NCBI RefSeq assembly: GCF_037975245.1
Contig: NC_092578.1
Location: forward strand, 13,744,321 to 13,808,320
From: Apostichopus japonicus
Lineage: Eukaryota; Echinodermata; Holothuroidea; Aspidochirotida; Stichopodidae
Length of the DNA: 64,000 nt
Direction: 5' to 3'
In this document: positions 31,790 through 43,294 of the stretch, piece after piece
Position numbering within the stretch: position 1 is the first letter of the stretch
Layout: the number at the start of each line of letters is the position of its first letter
The notes under the pieces: generated by a model
Databases searched by the model: none
The model's input: the letters and a program-made list of their open reading frames with translations, nothing else
What the model was told of the DNA's origin: nothing
Program-made: the position numbers and the translations under genes

Positions 31790-34700
31790 CACATGGAGTG
31801 GTAGGGGAGAACTCCAGGGGAAGTTGGCATGTTGAGAAATTAAATGAATGTCCAAGGAAAAGGTCAATGAGAAACAGAGAGACGTTTCTGAGTTATAGAC
31901 GGCAAGTTTGGATTTTTAGAGGCTGCATGGTTAAATTCATATTAGTATGTAAAAGATTGATGAACAAATGAATAAATCTTGGGATCTATAACAAGAGCAA
32001 AATCTTTTCTTAAAGACTGATTGCAATTCAAAATGGGTTTACACTCATCATGTGGATGTGACATGAAAATATATTTTCCTTTCTGTTTTGGGATTTAAAT
32101 TGGCAACTTCATCATATCTGTGCATACAGTCGGATCAGAATCTTTGCAGACAATTACTTAAAAGGTTCCAAGTCAAAAGTAAAATCCCCAAAGATGTTTT
32201 AAAACCCACTCTTGAGATTGAACTACTTAAATATTTAAAGACAGAAATCCATCATGTGAGTCTTGATTCCGAAAAAAATTTACAAAATTTTGGCTTCATT
32301 TATGGCTTAACATGCCGACATTCTTCATTCTGTACTAAAACTGCTAGAGGCTTTCATTTACCATATTTCATGATTTTCTTTTTATTATAAAACAGAAAAA
32401 AAAGTGTCTTCTGTAATTGTTGTTTTCTGTTGCTATGGTAACTATCGGTATTAATTTTTTTTTAAATGTTTTATAGGCTCTCTAAGTTATATTTTGATGG
32501 AGAGAAGGTTTCAATGGTAACATACTTTCTCCCAGGGGAGAATCACCAGCCTTTCTTTAGATATATATGATAAGAATATTGCAGCTGCATTGTGTGTTAC
32601 AAGGTTTTCAAGTTGATAGATGTTATCTACCGATATTTGCCCGCATCCTGGAATTGCACATCCCCCCCCCCCCCCCCCTCAATTCCTTGCATTCAGTTAT
32701 ATAATTATTAGTAAAACAAAAGCTGAAAAGGATGGAACATTTATGACACAATGTTAAGAAAATGTCCCATGTTGACAGGGATGTTTAGTTTTTAGATGAT
32801 ATGTTTTAGATTCTTGGTGGTCGCAATATAAGTAACATTAAAGGCCATCAGTTTGGAACTCAAATATGCTAGAAAGTTGATTAATGGGCCACTATGTTTA
32901 AACTATTCAACTTTTCCTTGTTAGTCTCCCCCTCAAAACAATTTCCCTTAACAGGGATATTTATTGTGGGAGTTAAAACATTACTATTTGCCTCGGAATA
33001 ATTTGGAGAGTTAGGGATTCCAGGAAAGTACTTTTGCAAGGGCTTGGTTATGTTCAATTCTTTAAGTGTACTAACGACCTTGCAATCATTCACATCATAC
33101 ATAACAGTGCTATTGTAGAACAAGCTAGAAAGATACTTTATAAGGATAGAGGTATGTAACCCTAAATAAATACCTCACTGATGCGGAATCAGATCATGTT
33201 AGAAGCTTGGAGAAGCAGAATGAATAAGGTAATGTGTCACTTGACAGATCTAGTCAGGGGAGGGGAGGAGGGGGGGGTGAGAAGATGGACAAGAAGAGGG
33301 GTAAGGAGGGTATGGGCAAAGAGCAGGTGAAAAAGGAATGGGAGGTTGGAGCAGGGAATGGAGGTGGGGTGAGGAGGTGTTAGGAAGTAACATCAGATTG
33401 TTCTTAGTTTAATTTTTAAGAGTTTTAGAGCAAATTAAACTCTCCTGCAACACCACTTAAGTATTATTCACATTTTGGACCACCTTGGGTCATTTATCTA
33501 TTATCTTTGGCAAGTAATGGTACTCTACTATTGTTTTATATAGTTACAATTGTTTGACTCTCATTGCTCATATCCTATTGTTATTTCATTGTTTTGACCT
33601 ATCATTGAAATTCTCCTATGGTTTTAATGAATTACAATAACAGCAGTGCTTACTTTACAACAACAAAAAATGTTGATTTTGTTCATTTAAGAAAGCAAAC
33701 CAATGAAGATAAATACAGTCCAATCCATTATAATATAGGGGAAAAAAAGGAAGGAATTTTTGACATTAAGTAAATTTATGGACATGTGAATGAAAATGAT
33801 TCTTAATACTCTCAGTAAGATTGATATGGGAAATATTGAAGGGTGGCCTTAGACCGAAGATTAGTTTTGTTATGTTTATATAAATTTCAAAAACAGAGAT
33901 CAATATTTGAGTTCTTGTAATGTTTCTAGAGCTGTTGAGGTTTTCAAGTTATTCACCTTTTAAAATATGTTAAAACTCTGAAATGGTTCCTTTAAGGATG
34001 GTTGGAGGGTGATATTAGTAGTAAGGAAATTATTTAAGGTAAGCTCAATATAAAACATAAGTCTATTAAGTTTTTAGCACTCGTTTTTATTGTCTTTGAT
34101 ACCTACAAGGGACAGTATTGACTGGCCCTTACAATTTAAATCTAAAAAAAAAAAGCCTACACTCCCTCACCATATATTTATAAAGTTGCTCCGTAGTGAT
34201 AATCACACTTGTCAATGAGTGAGAAAATCCCACTGCTTGTACCACCAAATGTAGAACATGATGGCAGTACAAGCATCTCAAATCCCACTACTGCCACCAT
34301 ATGTAATGCTGGAATAGCAACAAAATATCCAAACAGTAATTGATGAATTTGATTGAGCAGGTCTGATCCTTCGTGACCAGAGGTATTTTCATGACGTTAA
34401 TATATTATCACAAGAGGTTTAAAAAGTTTATTAAGTGCATTATAAATCTATAGAAATACAATTAAAGAGCAAATAGGGCTTTTGGAGTAGTAGGCTAATA
34501 ATGAAATAATGTTGTTTGTAAAATGTGAGTGTTTTTGTCTCTTCTATTGGGGGGCTGTTTGTGCATGTAAAAATACCAAATTCAGAGTATTTCTTTTTAA
34601 ATTTGTATATTTGTATATATATTGAATCATCATATGCTGTATTTACTGTTTGAGTTTTGTCCATAAAAAATGTATATATAATTAAAATACCACTCCTTTT

Positions 34701-35450
34701 CATTGTATAGTTTTTAGTACATAAAATGAAATGATTTATGATAAATGAATTGTCGATAATTTTGACAATAAAACTCCTTACATAGCACAATAAAAACACT
34801 GTGTGTGTGTGATTCTTTGTTTTTTATAGTTCACTTTTAATTCATACAATTATTTGGAAGTGCAGACTTGATGGAGCGCACTGAGACTCATCATTTAATA
34901 CATAATACCGCAGAAGAATTAAAACATGGACACCATTCAAAACTTTTACAGGTCTTTGCGTCGATATATATTGTCCATGGGCAAACCTCGGCCCTCTTTT
35001 TCCTGCATAGCCATATTGAAACCCACCCACCCCTCCCTTGTCCTTTTGGTTACTTGCCGTAGGCAGGCAAGGTACTTATACAGTCAAGTTTAGGTGATTG
35101 TGTGTGTGATGCCTTAGCTTGTAAACACAATATCTCAATATAGCTAACATCTGCAGTTCTGATATTTGGCATGTGGCTTTCCCATAATTGGTAAAAGAAT
35201 CATATTGTTTATGTGGAGGTCAAAGGTAATAAAAGTGTCATTTGTGCGTCCAAGCACCATTCAATTTACCAACGTTCGAAAACGGGAGGGGATGCCATCC
35301 CCAGGACGACATAGGCATACCTAACATTTACCCCCTCCCCCCGTACAAAAATGGTCCTTCCGTCAACATGCGCTTCTGCGTGTGCACACAGCAGGTCTGC
35401 GTTGAGCAAGCGCATAACGATGATGGTGATGGTGATGGCGCTCGTGTATA
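31790..35450. other. RECK 3' UTR and intergenic sequence
   Basis: No supported gene. It contains an AATAAA at 31971, a C homopolymer at ~32664, a G-rich block at ~33250-33375, a TG run near 34800, and a repeat start at ~35041 (GGTTACTTGCCGTAGGCAGG) like the 17470 family. The 119-residue minus-strand frame at 34440-34799 is AT-rich low-complexity sequence. The last ~60 bases before 35451 resemble the array sequence near 45.83-45.89 kb. Confidence 0.7.
31971..31976 (+). terminator. RECK: RECK polyadenylation signal AATAAA
   Basis: Canonical hexamer 182 nt downstream of the stop codon, the first one in the 3' flank on the sense strand. Confidence 0.6.
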
Positions 35451-35458
35451 ATATTAGA

Positions 35459-35490
35459 CAGAGCCTTATATAGAGAGAGTTGCGACAACT
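35459..35490. repeat. Left terminal inverted repeat of the P-like element
   Basis: 32 bp, identical in inverted orientation to 41994-42025. Confidence 0.95.
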
Positions 35491-36040
35491 GAAATTTGGG
35501 CGCCATTTTGGGGCCAAATGGGCAACATACAGTATGTGTGGGAATGGGCGTTCAGGTGGATAGGGGAATTTTTCGATGGCATTGTAGAAGTGTGAGCGGG
35601 ATTCTGGGTTTTATTTTTGGCCTGATAATGTTGTGGTGCTTTTGGGCGCCGAGGCTGTGTAAGTAGGGCGTCGAGTGTCGAACGTGAGGGGGGGGGGAGG
35701 GATTGGCTGCGCTCAAGTTCAAGGGGATGAGGTTGGCACATTTGGAAGTCCAAATTCAACAGTTGATATTCTGGTACAGTAAAATTGTATTATGACTGGT
35801 TATATATCATATTGTAACACATATTGCACAGTTGCGGAATAATGTACATTCTTCCATTATTGCCATGGTAACCAAACAAAGCCTGTGATTGGTCAAAATT
35901 GGGATTAACAGTAACTTGAGCTAGCAATGGCTGATGAAGTTGATATTTGGACATGTGACTGGTACTGACATGGTGCACAGAATCATGAAGCTAGGTCTTT
36001 GAAAATTGGTTGCTATGGTAACTAAATGGACCAATCACAT

Positions 36041-37013
36041 CAGGCTTGGGGCGATTACATCTGAATGTAATCGATTACGATTACTTGAGAATGTATGATT
36101 ACGATTACAGCCTAAAGTTGAAGTAATCGATTACGATTACATTGTAATGTAATCGTGATTACAATCATGATTACATTGTGGTTACTTGCACAATCCTCTG
36201 CATATCTGTTTAATATAACTCTCTGCCGGGAAATAGGGCAATGAAATAGGGCAAGGGAAGGGCATTTACAGTATATACGGACAAAATTGTGGAAGTATAT
36301 CTACAATTCCTACCAGGCATTACACATTTATGCCTTAACACGTTTAAGATGTGTAACCCATAAGTCCAGTAAAAAATACAATTTAAACAGACAAAGAGTA
36401 AACAGACAAATACTAAAGTAAAACAAATGAAGATTTTCATGCAACACTATATTTTGTAAACTAATAATTTCTGCATAGCAGCAAAACTAAAAACTGTTTT
36501 ACATTATAACACCAAAATAAAACTAAACAGCTTTGAAATGGGGCATTCCGCAGTACATGGGACATGGAAGGCCAAAATAAAAGTAAATTATTTTCATCAA
36601 AAAGTGGTCAACTCTGGTAAAGCAAATTCTGATCCACCAAAATACTTAATTTGCAGTGATTTTTTTTGAACAGAATAATTCAGGTGATAAAAAATCCTTG
36701 AATATGGCGATCAATTCCCCAGTATATAATTTATGTTTATTGTGCTAGAGAATTCTAGAAGCAGGAACACTTCTTTGGTCACATTAAAAGCCAATAGTAA
36801 GAAATAGTTTAATCATTTCTACTAATTTTGCCCTTCTCATTCAAATTTCACTGTAATCATAAATGTAATACGATTAAGATTACTTTGCCCTTGTAATCGA
36901 TTACGATTACTTTGTAATTTTCACAAAAGTAATCGATTACGATTACGATTACTTCAAAAAATGTAATCGATTGTAATCGATTACGATTACTGATTACGGT
37001 TACCCCAAGCCTG
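36041..37013. mobile_element. 973-bp MITE nested in the P-like element (8-bp TSD)
   Basis: Inverted ends CAGGCTTGGGG (36041) and CCCCAAGCCTG (to 37013). A perfect TSD, AATCACAT, lies at 36033-36040 and 37014-37021. Both subterminal zones carry TAATCGATTACGATTAC repeats, and the middle is unrelated AT-rich sequence. hAT-like by TSD length and CAG start. Confidence 0.9.
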
Positions 37014-37256
37014 AATCACATTTTGTCTGTGTTCCAGTCCCACAAAATTTAGAGCGCAGGGTTAACGGTGACATGTGGGGCAGGGAGGGGGATTGTTTCG
37101 GGGTATCACAATTGGTCTCATCGGTCGGATATAAACAGCCACGTCGGGAAAAAAATGAATTAATCCCTCCCTCTCCCTCTGGTCGGTTCCTGGAGTACGC
37201 TGGCATCAGTCAGATGGGGGCACAAAATGGCAGTCCCGGGAGCAGGATGGGCTTGG

Positions 37257-37643
37257 TTACACCCCTGCCTCGTTAATATCTGAGCACTGTAGTCGGTGCT
37301 CATCCACGATCATCAAGAACTCAAACACCTGCGACAGGATACCTGGTCTGAAGGCGACGTTCTGCATCCTCCTCTGCAGTGTTCGAATTGACGGGTAGGG
37401 TAAGTTCTGTCGAAGAAACAGATCATATCCGGAGGCGCCACAGGTGAATCGTAATTGGAGGGCCTTCTTGACAGTGGCGTCACCCCATCTGACACCCCGT
37501 GTGCTGCTCCTCCCCAGAGACGTCAGCTGATCAACAGAGAAAATTTTGCACAGTTTTCGCCTCTGTCGGTGTTTAGCTTTCAGCAGCTCTCTCTTCTCCT
37601 TCCTCACTCTCCTCAGCCTTGTTCTCAGGTTGTCCACCGTCTT
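37257..37643 (-). pseudogene. P-like transposase exon 4: coiled coil and helix-turn-helix, then stop
   Basis: After TTTACAG the frame gives a basic Leu-heptad helix (VDNLRTRLRRVRKEKRELL), then the P-transposase/THAP9 helix-turn-helix region: LQLRFTCGASGYDLFL, YPSIRTLQRRMQ and RPGILSQVFEFL. It ends at TAA after NEAGV. Full P transposases continue for several hundred residues with GTP-binding and RNase H-like parts; none are visible downstream to 35.5 kb. The product would be a ~275-residue truncated protein. Confidence 0.82.
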
Positions 37644-38208
37644 CTGTAAATGAAAGGAGAGAGGCAATAAGCTTTATAAGTCATCTACTTGGTTATCCCA
37701 TGAAGCTGGTGGAGCACTTGTCCCCTGTCGGATGGTGTTGCTTGTGCTGGTCCAACTCTCATTGCGGACATGATCAAGTCTACCATTGTATATTCGGGAC
37801 TTGTTACTAAACTGCACCTTGATGATTGATCCATCTCTGGTCATATTGTTCACGTCACGCCATCATTAAACCCATCCTTGGATTACACTTGCAGTGCCCT
37901 ACCCTCTGAGCGAATCTGATCTGCAGAATTCCCATGAATTTCACCATATGTGAATGTCATCAACTATTAGAAAGAGTAGGTATTATAGGTAGTATCTTTG
38001 GAAGAATGATCGCCTTAATCTCCACTCCTGCTTATATCTGGGTTCTTGTGGCATGAAGCCGATGGGAGCATAAAACTTTCCCAGCATGAGATACCAGTCC
38101 AACAGTGACTTGTTCCTAAATGAAGTTAGTACCCACCACACACTCACACAGCTGGGTGGGATGAACCTATCTTAGTAAAGTACTTTGCTCAGTACACAGC
38201 AATTACCT

Positions 38209-38276
38209 GGGCAAAACTCAGACATGGACTGTTGGATTCAAAGTACAGAGCACTAACTGCTAGGCCACCACTGCCC
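38209..38276 (-). repeat. tRNA-like SINE head inside the P-like element
   Basis: The minus strand reads GGGCAGTGGTGGCCTAGCAG (A-box-like) and later GAGTTTTGCCC. The ends GGGCA/TGCCC can pair. The body may extend leftwards to ~38040. No clear TSD was found. Confidence 0.45.
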
Positions 38277-38687
38277 ACTAGGAGTACAAAGGAACAAATA
38301 TACAACAGTGCCAGTGTTTGGCAGTTCTAGGTCACTGGCAGGGGAGGAAATTATTTTCAAGCCTTGTGGCTTCTTTATCACTCAAATTCACCACTGCATG
38401 TTGAAGGTAATTGACAATTTAGATTGCCTGGCATGGGAGTTTTATTTCGTATGGCTACGGGGCTATCCGCCAGAGTAGGAATTAAGTAGTGTTGAAACGG
38501 GTTATTCGGGTACCGGCCCGTCACAGCAATACCCGAATCCTGTATTTGCGGGCATGTCTAGAGGGCAATTTTCAGTAGGATCATTGAACTATTTTTTATC
38601 ATGGATCTATCATACACTAACCTTCAATCGCACTTCATAAGGTTGGGCGGTGCTAGTAGAAGGCGGATCTGTTTGGGCTTAGACCAC

Positions 38688-38755
38688 TGCATCCTGCTGA
38701 TCACTAGCTGGCAGCTGGTCTTCATCACTAGACTGCTCATTCGGTGTCTCTTCAT
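38688..38755 (-). pseudogene. P-like transposase possible exon 3 (acidic linker)
   Basis: After TTCTAG the phase fits exon 2 (G+AT = Asp) and encodes DEETPNEQSSDEDQLPASDQ. An in-frame TAA follows unless a weak donor (GCA|GTGGTC) is used. With that donor it joins exon 4 in phase. Uncertain. Confidence 0.4.
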
Positions 38756-39452
38756 CTAGAACGAAAAAGGGGCAGAAGTCAGAGTACAGAGATTTGTGAC
38801 CACGTACTGGTACCAATTTTTCTTCCTGCTTATTTCACCCAATGTATGTTCCAGAAAGTGGAACACACTGCCAGGTATCTCTCCTTCACAACAACTTTGC
38901 TGACTTGGTCAAACTCCCAACCAGAAATTGCATCATTTAGGTTGCAGATAGCAGCTCTCTGATTCAAACCGGAAAACCATTTGTTTTCACGATCAGACCG
39001 AGTCCTCGCCCTGGCAGCCTATGATCTAAACATATATAATGATTAATCCAAGCGGGCACATACAGTAACAGTAGGCCTACTACACTGAGCAAAGTATTAG
39101 TGACCAAACAGCAGCAATGAGGCTTTACAGGAGACCAGTTAAGATTTTTTGGGGCACACTCTCCATCATTTAACTCCAAGTAATACAATGCATGTCTTGG
39201 AGTGGGTATATAGCCCTCTGACACGGTGCAGACCCCAGAACTGGAAGTGAAGTGTAGTAGATCAGATTGGGATGCAGCAAAGTGTTTTCCAGTTATGTGC
39301 TCCTGTGAGTGAGTGTGTGAGAGCTGTTACCTGTGTCACATACTTAGTTTCTATCAAGACACACATTCTACTAACTATCCAGACCCCGCTCCATTTATTA
39401 AATACTGTAATTTATCCTCAGATTCTGGCATACAAATTATAAAACTTCCTAC

Positions 39453-39672
39453 CTAGATCAGGGCTGTCCAGCAGATCAGAAATTGGGAGAGCATAATCAT
39501 GGTCTGCCAGTTTCTGATGTTTCACTGGCAGTGGAGCGTCCCAAGTTCTGGCTGGTGGTTTCCGCACTTTCTTGCATCGTCGATGAGGGAAGATGGTAGG
39601 AATTGCTGTCGACTTCAGTTTCCGCTTCCCATCCACCCGGTTCTGCTCAAACTGGTCCTCTGAGAAATGAGC
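39453..39672 (-). pseudogene. P-like transposase exon 2: end of THAP domain
   Basis: The acceptor CTACAG joins in phase to give CDAHFSEDQFE, so the C-x2-H of the zinc finger is complete. The hallmark AIPTIF (usually AVPTIF) then ends the domain. A proline- and lysine-rich linker follows (KKVRKPPARTW). Donor GTAGGA, phase 1. Confidence 0.8.
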
Positions 39673-40990
39673 CTGTAGGAGGGAAAAATTGATGCTGAAT
39701 TTTATTCAGTGATAGGCCCCGCAACTGTAATATATATACCAGGAAACTAACCTGTAGTTCTAGTGTGGAGGGGGGGGGGGATTTTTAGTTGCACATTAAC
39801 CAAAATAGCTATGAATACTGTACATTTAGATTGGAACACTCCCAGAACAGTATGACATTTAGGCAGGCATGGGGGGGGGGGTTGCCTCTACCCACCAGCC
39901 AGGTCGGTCAGAGTAAATTCTCAGTGACTGATGTCATAGAAGATGAAATTTGCTGCAGTTACTCTTCTCACCTTGGTTTTGAAAAAGAGGGGTGGGGTGG
40001 GCAGTTCTAAGTGTTATACCGTGGCAGTTGGAAGAAGGTTCATAAGGCTTCATCACAGAAGCCTAGGCTGAATATTTCTCACTCAGCCACTGTCACAATG
40101 TGGGTATGACCTAATTTTATTTCAAATGTATGAAATACGAATAATAAATTGCAGCTGACAGGACTTTACCACCATAATATGACCCAAACTGGGTGCTGTA
40201 AGGAATTTACACTAATCTGGAACTCACATCGCAAATATATGGTATATGTGAGTAGGATATTTCAGCGTTATGAGAACTAAGCTGCTGCTGGAATTTGAAA
40301 AGATCTACTTCAGAATATTTTTGTATGAGAGTCAGGCTTTTATCTACGAATTTTATGTCTAATAACTTGAAAAAGCTGCATCTATATACACTATAGGATC
40401 CAAAAAGTCAGAAATTCTTCAAAATACCAATTGAGCCTCTATTACTAGGCATGGGCTTCTATTATTAATGGATAAGGTAATCGTGACCAGACAACACCCC
40501 CCGGACAACCCCCCCCCCCCAACAGAAGCATAAATATGTTGTCAGAAGTCGAAAATTAGAGAAGTTTTCTTTCAGAATGATTAATCATTTCAATGGTCTG
40601 CCAGATCGCCACCCAAATTTTCATAAATAATAATCCGAACAAGCTCATGACTCAATGGAGCCAAGCAGTTTTTCATTAGGGGGCTAGGCTAGCCCTTGGT
40701 GATTTGTATTGCACACTGTGCTTCGTAGATCCCCGATTTGTCTTGCCACGCTGGAGCCTTCAATTTAAGGAATATACCCACTAAACTTTGCAGAGATATT
40801 TTTATGCACCTTATAACAGATCTCATCCCAACATCGCAACTTTCTTGATCAGAACTTGTTAAAAATAGACCATTTTCATGCCTGAAATTTATGCTGTTTT
40901 CTGTGATGTTAACTATGTGTGTATGTACACTGCACAGTGCACCATACATAGCTGTAAGGACTGTGTGGTGTAACCCACAGTCCTGGTTAT

Positions 40991-41647
40991 CAGGGATGTA
41001 AGTGCAGCCAAAAAAAACCCGGAAAACTATTCGGAGAAACCGGGGGAATGTCGTCCTAACGCATCCTACTCCTAGCTCTGAATACTTACGCACTATCGTT
41101 ATGTTAGGCTAGCTCAAAAGTATTAGCGCTCTAACACATCATACCCCTAGTTCTGACTACTTACACACTATCGTTATGTTAGGCTAGCTCCAAGTAACGA
41201 ATACGTCGCAGCGAAATCCGGAATAAAAAACAGTCTCACATTTGAAAGCGATCACGAATATCGACTATCATATGCGTATCCCGTAGATTTAGCCGCTCAC
41301 AAATATCACAAGCGTTATTTCCGAAACTTACGTCGAGCACCAGCAGTAACGAATCAACGTGAATTAGGCAAGGTTTTTCAACGACAGAAATGAGCTATGG
41401 CGATTTGAAGTTCGCACGTACGCAACGATGTTCACATGGCACACACAATGTTGTACAGTGCAATGCGATGTGTAACAGGAAATGGTATTTTGGTTGATCG
41501 ATGAGTGAAAATTGAAGTTAGCTTGCTGCAACGGGCCAGGCATTTTTGCCGCGTTGTGTATTTGATATTTGTACAATTTTGTGGAACTTTATTGGAATTA
41601 AAAAAAAAACCGGATTTCCGTAAAAATACGGAAGACTTACATCCCTG
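40991..41647. mobile_element. 657-bp MITE nested in the P-like element (8-bp TSD)
   Basis: Inverted ends CAGGGATGTAAGT (40991) and ACTTACATCCCTG (to 41647). A perfect TSD, CTGGTTAT, lies at 40983-40990 and 41648-41655. Inside, ACTATCGTTATGTTAGGCTA occurs twice (~41091, ~41169). It lies between transposase exons 1 and 2, so it would be spliced out. Confidence 0.9.
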
Positions 41648-41720
41648 CTGGTTATGGACTAGGCTAGGCCTAGTGTTACGAATCTTAGTTCATTGTACTA
41701 GGCCTAGGTGAAGTACTCAC

Positions 41721-41873
41721 ATCACAAAGTTTGTGATTGGAGTTCGCCTTCCAGTGAAGCCTGTTTACTTTTGCCTCCCATGTTTTCCTCCAATCTAGGT
41801 TTGTTGGGAATCTGAAAAGTTTTGAACCGTTTTCGGGACGATTTGAACAACCCCACGCTGAACAGCCAGGCAT
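41721..41873 (-). pseudogene. P-like transposase exon 1: THAP domain, N-terminal part
   Basis: ATG at 41873. It encodes MPGCSAWGC, a C-x4-C THAP start, then KLFRFPTN, WRKTWEAKVNRLHW and HKLCD. The donor GTGAGT follows at 41720. THAP domains are C2CH zinc fingers that bind DNA. In P transposase they recognise internal sites near the element ends. Confidence 0.85.
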
Positions 41874-41993
41874 TTTGTGATGGCAGCGCAGATGTTGACT
41901 GCTCGAACGTACGTTGTTGTCGATCATACGGCCAGAATTAGTTGGCCCCAAAATGGTGCCATGAGGTCACGTGATCGAAAATTCCGGGACCCG

Positions 41994-42025
41994 AGTTGTC
42001 GCAACTCTCTCTATATAAGGCTCTG
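41994..42025. repeat. Right terminal inverted repeat of the P-like element
   Basis: 32 bp, ending ATATAAGGCTCTG, mirror of 35459-35490. It is followed at once by the TSD ATATTAGA. Confidence 0.95.
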
Positions 42026-42034
42026 ATATTAGAC

Positions 42035-42058
42035 AGAGCCGTATAAATATACGGCTCT
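42035..42058. repeat. Palindrome next to the P-like insertion site
   Basis: AGAGCCGTATA and its complement TATACGGCTCT are separated by AA. Its first bases (CAGAGCC) copy the start of the transposon end. Paralogues with one or two mismatches lie at ~45,918 and ~55,155, with no transposon beside them. Confidence 0.85.
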
Positions 42059-43294
42059 AATTTTACTAATTTTATCGCGGGTTGCAATGTCAAAGTTTCA
42101 ACTAAGATAGCTTAGTTTTCACGGAATTATTGAGAAACGTAAGTACTTGTTCATTATATTTTAGAAACAGTTCTCTATACACATAAACATATTTCAACTA
42201 AAGTATTTATTTTAAAATTGATACCGTCATAATTAAATATACCGGTACAGCTTATTATTATTATCACTTGTTTTTGTCGTGAATAGCTTAGTTAAGTTTA
42301 AGATCAGCTCAATTAAGTTTAAGAACAGCTCAATTAACTTGATACCGTCATCATTATGTATACCGTTACAGTTCATAATTATTATCACTTGTTTATGTCG
42401 TGAATAGCTCAGTTAAATTTAAGAACAGCTCAATTAAGTTGACAAGATTGAATATTAAAAATAGGGTCATCCTTTGAATAATTATTCTAAAATTATTAAT
42501 ATCGAGCCCAGTGATAAAGAAACAATTCACACGGCTGAAATTTTCTCATCCTGGAATCAAATTTTGTGTGTGTTTGGGCTGGTGATGGTGTGTTTTGGTA
42601 CTGGACGTCATAGGCGTATACGTATGGGGGGGGGGGGGGGTAGTGGTAATGGTAATCTGGCATACACTGTTTATTATCAAAAGTAGGGTTTGAATCCAAC
42701 ATAGGCCAATACAATGTATTAAAAAATACCTTAGTCATAACTTAACTGTTTATAGTCATAACTAATAACAGAATAACAAATGAAAACAAATAATTCGGCC
42801 ACTTGTAGTTCCGAGGACCTGGTGTCAATGCGGGTTTTTCGAATTTGAAACTGGGCCCTACTACAACAGCTATACCAATACAGAAAATTGTGAAGATAAG
42901 AAAATTACTTTGAAAGACAAAATGCGTCGGTATGGACAGGAGAGTCTCACTGAATATTAGAAGATAATGATATTGTTTTCCTAATTCAATTATCGAATAT
43001 ATTTAAATATTTAATTAAATTTGATAGTTTCCTGACATTAAAATTAATGAATCTCAGCAAATCAATTAGAAAGTGGCAACGTGCAATTGAACTGTGACTG
43101 TCCATTTCGAATCTTTGAAAGTTTGATGAGAATAAGCTAGGTTACATCTTCAAATTAAATATTATTCATATTAGACCCATATACCAGCATTTTTTTCAAA
43201 ATCTAACCAAGCATTAAGTTAAACGTGAAATCAAATACACGCAAAGTAAGAGGATGACATTATTGTACTGGCCATCTCCGTTTCTAGTCGCAAG
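42059..43294 (+). other. 5' flank of array copy 1
   Basis: Array sequence. 42,059-42,760 resembles 45,930-46,620 and 55,170-55,870. 42,790-42,920 resembles the spacer at 60,963-61,095. From 42,921 onward it matches the promoter arm of copies 3 and 5. Compared with 61.1-61.9 kb, about 0.8 kb of spacer is missing here. A G homopolymer lies near 42,627. No other gene seen. Confidence 0.7.

Larger units (their letters stand above)
35459..42025 (-). mobile_element. P-element-superfamily transposon, 6.57 kb
   Basis: Perfect 32-bp terminal inverted repeats (35459-35490 and 41994-42025, beginning CAGAGCCTTATATAGAG). A perfect 8-bp TSD, ATATTAGA, lies at 35451-35458 and 42026-42033. An internal inverted repeat, CCATTTTGGGGCCAA, sits at 35503-35517 and, inverted, at 41942-41956. 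This parallels the 8-bp TSD, 31-bp ends and internal repeats of Drosophila P. Minus-strand exons encode a THAP zinc finger and a P-transposase helix-turn-helix. The catalytic RNase H-like part is not recognisable, so the element is probably non-autonomous. Two MITEs and a SINE-like sequence are nested in it. Confidence 0.92.

Noticed and set aside
34440-34799. 119-codon minus frame after RECK
   Set aside because: AT-rich, Ile/Tyr/Phe-biased composition without domain or splice support.
41685-41951. 88-codon frame taken as a complete THAP gene
   Set aside because: The last residues (VSTSPRPSTMN) read into the intron; the zinc finger is completed only after splicing to 39,672.
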